From CAVORB01 sp964395315 (GTDB lineage Bacteria; Pseudomonadota; Gammaproteobacteria; Chromatiales; Chromatiaceae), in assembly GCA_964395315.1 (NCBI GenBank), contig CAYNBI010000006.1, forward strand, positions 1 to 64,000: a stretch of DNA of 64,000 nucleotides, in the 5' to 3' direction. How positions within the stretch are numbered: the first letter of the stretch is position 1; every line of letters starts with the position of its first letter. The notes under the pieces were generated by a model. The model searched no databases. It saw only the letters and a list, made by a program, of their open reading frames with translations, and was not told the origin of the DNA. Of the stretch, positions 15,295 to 24,677 are shown piece by piece. The translations under genes were made by a program, and so were the position numbers.

Positions 15295-17412
15295 CTACTG
15301 AAGAAACACGCTGACGCGGTCCGATCGACCCCGACCGTCGACCACTGCGATGGTGGTGAAGCCTGGCCCCTCCGGTTCCCATACCGCCGTCCGGGTGAAT
15401 GCCGCTTGCTCCACCGGCGCGCCGTTCGCAAGCCAAAGGAAAGGCGGATGCCCACCCCGAACCTTCAGGGCGAGCCCCTTTCCGGCACCGGCGCCGAGAC
15501 CTAGGTCCACCCGCGCACCCTGCGGCGGAAACGCGATCTCCGGAGCATCCGCGAACAACGAGGATCCCCGGTTCCCGCCACCCGCATGCCGCAGGGTCGG
15601 TGGCAACTGGGCGGTTGACGCAACCAAGACGCCGGGCGGCGCCGCTGGCAAGGGGGTCCGCTGGCCGACTCGGGCGAAGGCATCCACCAGGATGGGCGCG
15701 GCGGCCTCGATACCAGTCAGGCCGGGAACGGCGCCGCCATCGGGTCGCCCGGCCCAGACCCCAACCACGTGTCGGCCGTCGAAGCCGACCGCCCAGGCAT
15801 CCCGGTAGCCGTAAGAGGTTCCGGTCTTGAAGGCGATCTGCTCGGGCGCGGCATGAGCCGGAGGCAGGACTCCTGCGAGGATCGATGTTACGTACCAGGC
15901 GGCCCGCGCGTCGAGCACCCGACGCGGCTCCGGAACAGACACGCTGCCCAACCAATCCTGGGTGAGGACGAGTGAGCGGCCGTTGCGGGCAATCGCGGCG
16001 TACAGGGCCACCAGATCGGTGAGCCGCACGCCGACGCCCCCAAGCCCGACGGCGAGCCCAGGCGGCGAAAGATCGGGCAATGCCGGCCGCGCGCCCGCCC
16101 GCTTCATGCCCGCGACCAGTCGCGCCGGTCCGACTGCGGCGAGCAGCCTCACCGCAGGGACGTTGAGCGATAACTGCAAGGCACGGCGCACCGTCACCGT
16201 TCCCTGAAAGCTGCGGTCGAAGTTGGTCGGAACGTAACCGGCAAAACCGGCGGGCCGGTCCTCGACCAGGCTCTCGGGGTGGGCGATCCCAGCCTCGAAG
16301 GCAAGGCCGTAGATCAGCGGCTTAAGAGTGGAACCCGGGGAACGCAGGGCCCGGGTCATGTCGATGAAGCCGTCGCGGCCGGTAGCGAGCAGGCCCGCCG
16401 AGCCGACGGATGCCAGGATATCCCCGCTGCGATGGTCGGCCACCAAGAGTGCCACCGAAACCCGCGCGCCAAGGCGCTCCGCCCGCTCGGCGGCCAGCCG
16501 CTCAAGCCGCTCCTGCAGCCCTGCATCCAGGGTCAGGCGGTGCACGCCGCGCTCCGGATGCCCGCGCACCGCGCGCTCCGCGGCGTGCGCCGCCAGCATC
16601 GGGTAGGGACGCCGCGACCTCGGCATCGGCTCGCGCCGCGCGGCCCTCGCCTCATCCGCGCTGATCACGCGGGATTCCACCGCGCGCGTCAGCACCCGGT
16701 CGCGAGCCCGGCGCGCCGCCTCCGGATGGCGGTCGGGACGACGCGCCTCCGGAGCCTGCGGAAGCGCAACCAGCAACGCCGCCTCGGCCGCGGTAAGCCG
16801 CGCCGGCTCCTTGCCGAACCAGGCAAGCGACGCGGCGCGCACGCCCTCGATGTTGCCGCCGTAAGGGGCGAGCGTCAGGTAGGCGGTGAGAATCGCGTCC
16901 TTGCTCTCCCGGCGCTCCAGGGCGAGGGCGGCGGCGATCTGCGTCAGCTTGCCGACCGGAGAGCGCGTCGTCCGCCCGTCCAGAAGCCGCGCCAGCTGCA
17001 TGGTAATGGTCGAGGCGCCGGAAACGATGCGTCCGTTGGCGATCATCTGCCCTGCGGCCCGGGCGAGAGCGCGAGGATCGACCCCGGCGTGAGACCAGAA
17101 CCGGCGGTCCTCGAAGGCCAGCAGCATGGCGATCAGGCGCGGATCGACCTCGGCCAGGTCCACCGGCATCCGCCAGCGGCCGCCCGCGACGGTGAAGGGT
17201 CGCAGCAGCCGCCCCGCGCGGTCGAGCACCAGGACCGAGGTCGGCAGCGCCAGCTCGGGCGGGCCTATCCGGCTCAAAAGGGAGAGCGCGACGGCGAGGC
17301 CTCCGGCGAGCAGCGCCCCTGCCACCAGTCCAAGGAGCGGAACGCGTACCGACCTCTGCACGGCCCTGCCCGGTCGCCCGCGCTGACTCCTGACCACGGC
17401 CTCGGACGTCAA
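15295..17412 (-). CDS. pbpC: Penicillin-binding protein 1C
   Basis: Bifunctional peptidoglycan synthase anchored in the inner membrane. N-terminal helix at about residues 24-47; GT51 glycosyltransferase about 60-235 (FEDRRFWSHAGVDPRALARA, STITMQLARLLDG); transpeptidase about 290-600 with SPGSTLKP (SxxK), SLN and KTGTSYGYRDAW; C-terminal BiPBP_C domain from about 615. The domain order is that of PBP1C. The start is a TTG at 17412 with GAGG upstream; a GTG five codons later is possible. It is 28 bp after the alpha-2-macroglobulin gene, the usual partner in the same operon. Confidence 0.94.
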   Translation of the reverse strand: MTSEAVVRSQRGRPGRAVQRSVRVPLLGLVAGALLAGGLAVALSLLSRIGPPELALPTSVLVLDRAGRLLRPFTVAGGRWRMPVDLAEVDPRLIAMLLAFEDRRFWSHAGVDPRALARAAGQMIANGRIVSGASTITMQLARLLDGRTTRSPVGKLTQIAAALALERRESKDAILTAYLTLAPYGGNIEGVRAASLAWFGKEPARLTAAEAALLVALPQAPEARRPDRHPEAARRARDRVLTRAVESRVISADEARAARREPMPRSRRPYPMLAAHAAERAVRGHPERGVHRLTLDAGLQERLERLAAERAERLGARVSVALLVADHRSGDILASVGSAGLLATGRDGFIDMTRALRSPGSTLKPLIYGLAFEAGIAHPESLVEDRPAGFAGYVPTNFDRSFQGTVTVRRALQLSLNVPAVRLLAAVGPARLVAGMKRAGARPALPDLSPPGLAVGLGGVGVRLTDLVALYAAIARNGRSLVLTQDWLGSVSVPEPRRVLDARAAWYVTSILAGVLPPAHAAPEQIAFKTGTSYGYRDAWAVGFDGRHVVGVWAGRPDGGAVPGLTGIEAAAPILVDAFARVGQRTPLPAAPPGVLVASTAQLPPTLRHAGGGNRGSSLFADAPEIAFPPQGARVDLGLGAGAGKGLALKVRGGHPPFLWLANGAPVEQAAFTRTAVWEPEGPGFTTIAVVDGRGRSDRVSVFLQ

Positions 17413-17440
17413 TTCGGCACCTCGTCTCGGCGGGCGGTAG

Positions 17441-20400
17441 CTAGGGCGCGGGAGCGACCACCTCGACCCTGCCCCCGCCGGTCCAGGCCCGGCGCGCCGG
17501 CCGGTACATGTCCTCCACCGTCGCCGGCGGATGCTCGAAGACGCCAGGCGAGACGGCCCGCACCACGTAGGCGAGCTGGAACTGCCGCCCGTCTTTCGCC
17601 CCGCGCTCCACGGCCGCGACCAGGCGATCGGCGTGGAAGGCCTTGTGGGCCGGGGCCTCCAGCAGACCCAGCCAGGGGATGGTGGCGATGTCGCCCGCCC
17701 TTACCAGGTTCGGGTTTTCGATCTCGAACCCGGCAGGCAGAGGATCACTCAGGATCAGACGCGCCGCGCGCTGCCGGTCCGCGCTCACCGTGACGACCGC
17801 CACCAGGCGCTCGCCCTGCGCAACGCGGGAGGCGTCGATACGCCGGCCATCCAGATCGTAGTAGGCGCGCTCGATGGTATAGCCCCTGCCCCCGGCGGGC
17901 GGAGGAGCAACGGGAACGCCGCTCACGGTGATCAGGGCCTCCGCGGGCACGTCATTACGATTCGTGATGATCACCTTAGCCACGTCGATGTCCGCTGCCG
18001 AAAACCCTCGGTAAAGGACTCCTTCGACCACTTCATCACCGAGCGCGAACCGCCCAGCGGCCTCCGCGTCCAGGGCGTGGACCGCCAGCAGCAGCCAGGC
18101 GTTCTCCTGGGTGCTGGTGCGTTCGCCGCTGCTCAGCGCTTCCCCGACCCGCAATGCCAGCCTAGGCCGGTCCACGGCGCCGCTCCCCGCCTCGGCGGAA
18201 AGGGCCAGAAGCGCCGCCGCGTCCCGCAGCTCGGAGCCGAAATCGGCGCGCCAGCCCCCCTCGTCCCGGCCGCGATCGAGGAGGGACTCGGCCGAGCGGA
18301 AGGCCGCATCGGAGCGCAGGCGTTCCCCGTAGAGGGCGAGCGCGGCGCCCATCTGGGCCCTGGCCATGGGCGTGGCGAAGGCCTCCAGCTTGGACTCCGC
18401 GTAGTAGCGCAGGTCTCCGATGGCCGCCCGTCCGTTGCGGGCGAGCACGTAGAGCGCATAGGCGATGTCCTCGCCGCCCTGGTCGAAGTCCGGTGCGTAT
18501 GCCAGCCGGTTGCGCAGGTTGTCAAGGGCCGAGCCGAAGGCCGCTTCCGGCACCTCGTGCCCTCCCTCCCGCGCGCGGGTGAGAAAGTCGGTCACATAGG
18601 CGTCCAGCCACAGGTCCCCCCCGCCCGGGCCCCAGAGACCGAACCCTCCATCCGAGGACTGCTTGCCCAGCACACGGGCAGTCGCATCGCGCACCTGCGC
18701 CGCGGCATCCGCGTCCCCGCCGAGACCCGCGGTCAGCGCCACCTGGTTGAGATAGAGCAGCGGCAGGGCCCGGCTAGTGATCTGCTCGGCGCAGCCGAAC
18801 GGATTGCGGTCCAGCGCCCGCAGCAGGGCCGGGACGTCCATGCCCACGGCCGCGCCCGCAGAGACGGTCACCGCGCCAGTGCCCGGCATCAACCCCTCGA
18901 ACAGCCCCGAATCGAGCACCAGGCTAGCGCCCGGCGCCAGGTTGGCGCTGGATGAGCGCACCATCTCCGGGGCGTTGTCGCGCACCGGAACCGTGAGCCG
19001 TTTGTCGAGTACGCGGCCGTCCGGGGTCGTGAGGCGGATCAGCAGTGGGTGATCCCCGGTGGCCTCTGCCCGGATGGGCACTGAAACTCGGGCACGGCCG
19101 CCCTCGCCCAGATTCAAGCTCCGGGGCATCGCCGTTCCCCCGGTCAGGATGCCGGGGCCCTCCACGGCGAGCGTCACCTCCCCGATTGGCCCCTCCACGT
19201 GGCGGAGGTCGAGCAGCACCCGCGACTGGTCGCCAGGCGCCAGGAATCGCGGCAGGCTGGCGGTGACGACCACCGGATCGCGCACCAGCAAGTCCCGCGC
19301 CGCATGCCCGACGCCGCTCGCCGACCAGGCCATGGCCATCACGCGCACGGTGCCGTTAAAGTCGGGGAGATCGAACGCCACGGACACCGCGCCCCGCGCG
19401 TCCGACCGGAGAATGCCCGAGTGGAAGGCCACCAGCGCCTCGGTTGGGGGCGGCCCCTCGAACCGCATCAGGCCGGCGCCGCCGCCGGACCGCACCGTTC
19501 CCGGAACGCCTTGCATGCGGTCGATGAGCTGGCCGTAGAGGTCGCGGATCTCCATCCCCAGCGCGCGCTGCCCGAAGTACCATTCGTCCGGCGCGGGCGT
19601 CTGATAGCGGGTGAGATTGAGGATTCCGACGTCCACGGCGGCGACGGTGACGTAGGCCTCCTCGCCCGCCGGAAGGTTGCCAAGTGCGACGGACAGGGAG
19701 ACGGGCCCTCGCGGCTCGGCGCGCGCGGGCGCGTCCAGCTCGACCTGGAGCCTGCGCTCCCCCGGATCGACCCCGGCCCAGGCGAGCCCCAGGCTGCGGC
19801 CGGGCATGCGCTTGGCGTCCAGGTCCATCGGTCGGAAGAGGATCGCTGTCACGTAGGCACCCGGACCCCAGTCCGCCGTGACCGGAAGCTCCACCGTCGC
19901 TCCCTGCGCCGGGACCTCCGCCGGGGTCATGGCAACCAGACGATCGTCGACCACCATCACCAGCGCCAGTCCGGGGAAGCGGGGCTCGATATGCACCCGG
20001 GCCGTCTCGCCGACGCGGTAACGCGGCTGATCCAGCGACACCTTGACCAGGTCGGGCGTGTCCACCGCCGTCGGCGCCACGTACCAGCCGGCCTCGAAGC
20101 GCACCGACGCCGGCAATGCGCCACCGGCGGAATCCGTGACCTCGAGCTCATAGCCGCCCCAGCCGACCCTGGCCTCGACCCGTCCGGTATCCCGCCCGTC
20201 CAGGGACAGGTTGCCGCTGGCGACGCGCTCGCGGGTGACGACGGGCTCGTAGTCCCACTTGCCGTCCATCTCGTACCACTGGAAGGAGCGATGGACCCGG
20301 GACAGGGTCCAGCGCAATCCTTCGCGGCCCACACGAGCCCCATCCGTCCCCACTGCGATTACCTCGAAGCCCGCCGTGCCGCCATCGCCCACCGCCCCGT

Positions 20401-22933
20401 CGAAAAGGGGACGGATACCCAGGCGCACCTGCGGATCCGCCACCGGCAGGGTGAGGGCGCGCTCCACCGGGCGTCCTCCGGTGTCGACCACCCGCACCCG
20501 CAACTCCGCCTCGAGGGGGCGGCTGGTCGGCATCAGCTCGGGCAGAGCCGGGATCAGCCGCGCCTTGCCGTCGGCGTCAGTCTCCGCCGCCGGGAACGCC
20601 CGCTGCATGGACTCGACCTCCTCGCTGGCGAGCCCAAAGCGGAATCGGGGATGGGCGGCCAGGACGTCAGTGGCCCGCACCAGAACTTCCCCCTCCAGGG
20701 CAAGGTTGGGCGCGGGCGCCCCGTAGAGAAAGCGGACGTCCACCGCCAGCGGCGCCGGGTCCGCGGGGTCGAGCAAGGCGGCGCTGCTGGCGAGCGCCAG
20801 CGCCAGGCGCTCGGGCTCGAAGTCCTCGACCAGAAACGAGAGGGACGCCAGCGCAGGACCCTGGGGATCGGCATGCACGGCGGCCTGCCAGGTCCCGCGC
20901 ATGGCGCCGGGCAGGAGATCGAAGGCCAGGTGGCGTCCACCCAGTCCCTGATCCTCGGTGAGCAGACGGGCATGCTCGACCCCATCCGGGCGCTTCACCA
21001 CGACCGTCAACGGCAGCACGGGGACCGCGTCGGCCCGGGCATTGCGCGCCAGCGCGGTCAGGTGGACGGTCTCCCCCGGGCGGTAGATACCGCGCTCGGA
21101 GACGAAGAAGACATCCATCGGCTTGGGCGCGGGCCGACCCTCGACGCCGCGGTCGCTCAGATCGAAGGGCGTCTTGGTCAGATCCAGGAGCCCATAGTCG
21201 CCGTCACGACCCTCCGCCACCAGCAGCGCTGGTGCGTTGCCCCCGCTGCCGCGCAGCAGGCCCGGGTCGAAACGGGCATAGCCGGCCGCGTCCGTCGGCG
21301 CCCGGCCGAGCACCTCGTCATTACGCGCCACCAGCCGCAGCGAGACATCACCCACCGGCCCGGCACTCGACAGGGAGCGCACCAGGACGTGCAGTCCGTC
21401 GTTGCCGGAAAGGGTAGCCAGACCCAGGTCCGAGACCACGAACCACTGGGTTGCCATAACCTCGTGGTCCTCGCCGACCGCCTCTGCCGGCCAGGCCGTC
21501 AGGGCATAGGCACCAGGCTCGAGCCGGTCGATCAACGCCCCGACCGGCAGCGCGGTGGTCACCTCACGGTTGAGCTCGGCGCGGACCTCCACCGTTCCCT
21601 GCCACACCTGCTCGCCCGTCTGCTCCGCGATTTGTTCCGACTCGTGACCCGAGAGCTGCTTGAGGAAGGTGTCGTCGACCACGGTGCGGGCTAGCCCGCG
21701 GTCGCCCACACGGTAGAGCCGCGCCTGCACCTGCTCGCTGTTGACCGACATCACCGGGATCGTCGCAGCGCCGCCGCGCGGCAGGACGTACGCCCGACCG
21801 AGGAAGCGCACCGCAGGCCGGCGGTCGCGCACGTAGATGTCGAGGTCGGCGGTCCGTGGCAGCAGCTCGCCGTCCGCGGCAGGCAGGCCGGCGCGCACGC
21901 GGATACGGTAGCGCCCGCCGTGCACCACGCCGTCGACGCAGATCTGCTTCTGGCCGGCCTCCAGCGCGAGCTTGTCGCCCCCCTCCACGGACACGAACTC
22001 GTCCACCCGGGCGAAGCGTCGCGGCAGGGGATCAGACAGCTCCAGGCAGATCCGCGGACTGGCCGCGTCGGAGTCCACCCGATGGCCGGTGATGCGGAAC
22101 CCGTGCTCGGCGATCAGCTTGTCGTACGCGGCGCGGAGCTCGGGATCGTCGGCAAGCTCGAGTGCGGCGCGCGTGGCGCGAATGGCAGGCCTCCAGGCCG
22201 CGCGGGCCGCCAGCGCGCGGCCCAGCTGGGCGAGGGCGGACGAGCGTTCCGTCTCGGTTTCGGCGCGCAGATAGGCGTTGACGGCCGCGGCGCTCGCATG
22301 TTCCTTGAGACGCTCCCCGGTCTGCCAGTCGCGCGATTCCGCGGCGAGGCTGCTCTCGGCCAGCCGCAGCCAAAGCGAGCTGCTGGCGGGCGCAAGCCCG
22401 ACCGCGCGCGCGTACAGATCCGACGCGCGGAGGGCGTTTCCGGCATTGAGGGCGGCACGGGCGTCGGCGGTGACGGCATCTAGTGACCCACCGCCGGCCG
22501 CGCTCTTGCGCACACCGTCCGATAGTGCGCGGGCCTCCTCGATGTAGGCCGGCGGCAGGAAACCGAGCTCGGAGATGCGGACCGCCTCGCGTTCGGGCGC
22601 CGATTCGGCGCCCGGGGCGATGTGACCGGAGACTGCCCCGGCGAAGGGTCGCAAGTCGCCGTACTCGCTCTTGAGGAAACACCAGCGCGCCTTGGTGTTG
22701 TACGTGAATGCCTTGCAGCGGGCGTCGACGAGACAGGCGGACTCGCAAGCCGCCAGCTCGACCTCTTTCAGGACGTCGTAATCGAGCCCGAAGTAGTCCG
22801 CCCCCTCGACCACCACCATCCGCCGCTCCGCGGTCGGCGGCGCGGCCGACCCGCCGGCGGGAAGCACGAAAAGCCAGACGAGCGCCGCAAAGGCAAGGAT
22901 GCGGACGGACGAAACGCCCCCCAGCTTGGACAT
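17441..22933 (-). CDS. yfhM: Bacterial alpha-2-macroglobulin with N-terminal PAN-like domain
   Basis: A 1,830-residue periplasmic protease trap. The signal peptide ends near PAGGSAAPP and has no lipobox cysteine, unlike E. coli YfhM, which is a lipoprotein. A cysteine-rich PAN/apple-like module (about residues 38-110, with ACESACLVDARCKAFTYN) follows. Then come macroglobulin domains, including RGIYRPGETVHLTALARN, and a thioester site GCAEQ at about residues 1380-1384. The thioester-domain helices and C-terminal MG10-like domain follow. Family members trap proteases and, with PBP1C, guard cell wall repair after envelope breach. The PAN module and loss of the lipid anchor are the unusual points. 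Confidence 0.93.
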   Translation of the reverse strand: MSKLGGVSSVRILAFAALVWLFVLPAGGSAAPPTAERRMVVVEGADYFGLDYDVLKEVELAACESACLVDARCKAFTYNTKARWCFLKSEYGDLRPFAGAVSGHIAPGAESAPEREAVRISELGFLPPAYIEEARALSDGVRKSAAGGGSLDAVTADARAALNAGNALRASDLYARAVGLAPASSSLWLRLAESSLAAESRDWQTGERLKEHASAAAVNAYLRAETETERSSALAQLGRALAARAAWRPAIRATRAALELADDPELRAAYDKLIAEHGFRITGHRVDSDAASPRICLELSDPLPRRFARVDEFVSVEGGDKLALEAGQKQICVDGVVHGGRYRIRVRAGLPAADGELLPRTADLDIYVRDRRPAVRFLGRAYVLPRGGAATIPVMSVNSEQVQARLYRVGDRGLARTVVDDTFLKQLSGHESEQIAEQTGEQVWQGTVEVRAELNREVTTALPVGALIDRLEPGAYALTAWPAEAVGEDHEVMATQWFVVSDLGLATLSGNDGLHVLVRSLSSAGPVGDVSLRLVARNDEVLGRAPTDAAGYARFDPGLLRGSGGNAPALLVAEGRDGDYGLLDLTKTPFDLSDRGVEGRPAPKPMDVFFVSERGIYRPGETVHLTALARNARADAVPVLPLTVVVKRPDGVEHARLLTEDQGLGGRHLAFDLLPGAMRGTWQAAVHADPQGPALASLSFLVEDFEPERLALALASSAALLDPADPAPLAVDVRFLYGAPAPNLALEGEVLVRATDVLAAHPRFRFGLASEEVESMQRAFPAAETDADGKARLIPALPELMPTSRPLEAELRVRVVDTGGRPVERALTLPVADPQVRLGIRPLFDGAVGDGGTAGFEVIAVGTDGARVGREGLRWTLSRVHRSFQWYEMDGKWDYEPVVTRERVASGNLSLDGRDTGRVEARVGWGGYELEVTDSAGGALPASVRFEAGWYVAPTAVDTPDLVKVSLDQPRYRVGETARVHIEPRFPGLALVMVVDDRLVAMTPAEVPAQGATVELPVTADWGPGAYVTAILFRPMDLDAKRMPGRSLGLAWAGVDPGERRLQVELDAPARAEPRGPVSLSVALGNLPAGEEAYVTVAAVDVGILNLTRYQTPAPDEWYFGQRALGMEIRDLYGQLIDRMQGVPGTVRSGGGAGLMRFEGPPPTEALVAFHSGILRSDARGAVSVAFDLPDFNGTVRVMAMAWSASGVGHAARDLLVRDPVVVTASLPRFLAPGDQSRVLLDLRHVEGPIGEVTLAVEGPGILTGGTAMPRSLNLGEGGRARVSVPIRAEATGDHPLLIRLTTPDGRVLDKRLTVPVRDNAPEMVRSSSANLAPGASLVLDSGLFEGLMPGTGAVTVSAGAAVGMDVPALLRALDRNPFGCAEQITSRALPLLYLNQVALTAGLGGDADAAAQVRDATARVLGKQSSDGGFGLWGPGGGDLWLDAYVTDFLTRAREGGHEVPEAAFGSALDNLRNRLAYAPDFDQGGEDIAYALYVLARNGRAAIGDLRYYAESKLEAFATPMARAQMGAALALYGERLRSDAAFRSAESLLDRGRDEGGWRADFGSELRDAAALLALSAEAGSGAVDRPRLALRVGEALSSGERTSTQENAWLLLAVHALDAEAAGRFALGDEVVEGVLYRGFSAADIDVAKVIITNRNDVPAEALITVSGVPVAPPPAGGRGYTIERAYYDLDGRRIDASRVAQGERLVAVVTVSADRQRAARLILSDPLPAGFEIENPNLVRAGDIATIPWLGLLEAPAHKAFHADRLVAAVERGAKDGRQFQLAYVVRAVSPGVFEHPPATVEDMYRPARRAWTGGGRVEVVAPAP

Positions 22934-23051
22934 GGCAACCCCCGACGCCGCGTTTTCTCCCCGCCTTCGAGTCTAGGCGGGGCGTGCGGAGGCGTAAAGC
23001 GCGCGAGCCCCCGCTCCGGGAAGTGCGCCGGCGAGGATCCCGCGCGGATCC

Positions 23052-24038
23052 TTATCTCTTGGGCAACAGGTCCTCGATGGCCGAGCGCTCCTCGAGCAGC
23101 TCCTGTTCCGACGCCTGCATGCGACCGATGCTGAAGTCGTCCACCTCCACGCCTTGGACGATCTGGAACTGTCCGTTCTTGCAGGTCACCGGGAAGGAGT
23201 AGACGAGACCCTCGCTGATGCCATAGCTGCCGTCCGATGGCACGCCCATGCTGACCCAGTCGCCATCCGGTGTGCCCAGCGCCCAGTCGCGCATTTGATC
23301 CACCACCGCGTCGGCGGCGGAGGCGGCGGATGACAGGCCGCGGGCCGCGATGATGGCCGCGCCGCGACGCTGAACGCAGGGAATGAAGTGATCGATGGCC
23401 CAGTCACGGCTGACGAGCTCCAGCGCGGGGCGGCCGGCGACCAGGCAGTTGCCGATGTCCGGGTACTGGGTGGTGGAATGATTACCCCACACGGTCATGC
23501 GGGTGATTTCGGCCACGAGCGAGCTCGTCTTGCTCGCCAACTGGCCGATCGCACGATTGTGGTCCAGCCGCATCATCGCCGTGAACTGGGTGCGGTCGAG
23601 GTCGGGCGCGTTGGACGCGGCGATCAGCGCGTTGGTGTTGGCGGGATTGCCCACCACCAGCACGCGCACTTGGCTCGCCGCATAGTCGTTGATGGCGCGG
23701 CCCTGGGCGGAGAAGATCTTGGCGTTCTCGGTCAGGAGATCCTTGCGCTCCATGCCCTTGCTGCGCGGCTTGGCGCCGATGAGGATCGCGTAATCCGCGT
23801 CCCGGAAGCCGATGGAGGGGTCGTCTGTCATCACGACGTCCCGCAGCAGCGGAAATGCGCAATCCTCCAGCTCCATGGCCACGCCCTTCAGGGAATCCTG
23901 CGCCTGGGGGATCTCGAGCAAACGCAGGATCACCGGTTGGTCGGGACCGAACATGGCGCCGGAGGCGACGCGAAACACCAACGCGTAGCCTATGTGTCCG
24001 GCAGCGCCGGTAATCGCAATCTTTACGGGGGATTTCAT
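23052..24038 (-). CDS. mdh: Malate dehydrogenase (NAD)
   Basis: Oxidises malate to oxaloacetate in the citric acid cycle. The Rossmann motif GAAGHIGYAL is near the N-terminus; substrate arginines are in AKPRSKGMERKDLL, and the catalytic histidine is in TVWGNHSTTQYPD. VVGNPANTNALI and the 328-residue length place it with the cytosolic-type (MDH type 2) branch used by many proteobacteria rather than the E. coli type. It is monocistronic-looking, with a 640-bp gap upstream. Confidence 0.96.
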   Translation of the reverse strand: MKSPVKIAITGAAGHIGYALVFRVASGAMFGPDQPVILRLLEIPQAQDSLKGVAMELEDCAFPLLRDVVMTDDPSIGFRDADYAILIGAKPRSKGMERKDLLTENAKIFSAQGRAINDYAASQVRVLVVGNPANTNALIAASNAPDLDRTQFTAMMRLDHNRAIGQLASKTSSLVAEITRMTVWGNHSTTQYPDIGNCLVAGRPALELVSRDWAIDHFIPCVQRRGAAIIAARGLSSAASAADAVVDQMRDWALGTPDGDWVSMGVPSDGSYGISEGLVYSFPVTCKNGQFQIVQGVEVDDFSIGRMQASEQELLEERSAIEDLLPKR

Positions 24039-24125
24039 CGGGATCGGATCCTCTAGTAATCAAATTCTTCGATGGCCGGATCAGTATAGGCAGCGGACAG
24101 GATCCCATCCGGCATATTTCTTAAT

Positions 24126-24141
24126 GCTAACCATTGTTAGC
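24126..24141. promoter_or_regulatory. Palindrome GCTAAC-N4-GTTAGC upstream of mdh
   Basis: A perfect 6-4-6 palindrome about 90 bp upstream of the mdh start. It could be an operator. The same 6-bp arms, with a longer loop, occur at 38339-38357, where they look like a terminator. No T-run follows here on either strand. Confidence 0.3.
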
Positions 24142-24295
24142 GGCCTGGGTTCCGACGACGCGCGCCGAATCTCCGGTCCAGCCCGCGGGCAGCCAGACGC
24201 GTTGCGGACAACGCGACCAGAATGTCCACAATGCCGTGTCCCGCGCCTACATCTTGCGGCGTGTACCCGAAGACCAGGAACCACGAGAGGGCTGC

Positions 24296-24385
24296 ATGAA
24301 GCAGAGTTTGCTGACTCCAGGCGAAGCGGCGGAATTGATTGGCGTCAGCCAGGAGACGCTGCGGCACTGGCAGCATACCGGCTAG
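24296..24385 (+). pseudogene. Truncated helix-turn-helix gene, MerR/IS607-resolvase-like
   Basis: An ATG opens a frame reading MKQSLLTPGEAAELIGVSQE followed by TLRHWQHTG and then a TAG stop. This is the start of a MerR-like or IS607-resolvase helix-turn-helix, in which the next residues are normally a basic wing. The stop after 29 residues cuts it off, and the following sequence in any frame does not resemble the rest. It is best read as a remnant of a mobile-element or excisionase gene. It ends within the left arm of a 14-bp inverted repeat. Confidence 0.5.
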
Positions 24386-24484
24386 CCCGCATCGCTCACT
24401 GCTCCCGTGAACCTTCCGATTGCGGCGGTTCGGGGACGCTGGTTCGGCGCTGAGAAGCACCGCGGCGGTGGCGATGCGGGCTAG
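24382..24484. repeat. Perfect 14-bp inverted repeat bounding a 103-bp segment
   Basis: CTAGCCCGCATCGC at 24382-24395 and GCGATGCGGGCTAG at 24471-24484 are exact inverse complements; a few inner bases match imperfectly as well. The 75 bp between holds no ORF. It could be a miniature mobile element or its scar, next to the broken helix-turn-helix gene. No flanking target duplication was recognised. Confidence 0.5.
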
Positions 24485-24485
24485 A

Positions 24486-24677
24486 TCTTCCGTTTCCAGC
24501 CCTGCAAACCTCCTTTGGCGTCATGATCTGCCGTGTGTCTCTGCTGCTGACCGAAGGCCAGGCGAAGACACAACCAGAACGAACACCTGGCCACCTTCGA
24601 CCCGAGGCTTGAACCGGAAAGATCCTCAATGAGGACCGGTAAGGGCAGGAAAGCCGCCGCTGCCCCCGCTCCCCCGA
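24486..24677. other. Intergenic stretch downstream of typA
   Basis: About 190 bp between the inverted repeat and the end of typA. A short stem CCTCA-TTGAGG near 24625-24640 is the only structure noticed, without a clear T-run. No gene is seen. Confidence 0.3.

Noticed and set aside
16279..17793. Open frame of 504 codons on the plus strand
   Set aside because: Antisense to pbpC and the end of the alpha-2-macroglobulin gene; Arg/Pro-rich with no family resemblance.
19199..21694. Open frame of 831 codons on the plus strand
   Set aside because: It lies fully antisense to the alpha-2-macroglobulin gene, whose product is recognisable end to end. Long shadow frames are normal at this GC content.
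24126..24141. Integron attC-like site (GTTAGC core)
   Set aside because: Only the short palindrome is present; no second core pair, no cassette structure and no integrase nearby.
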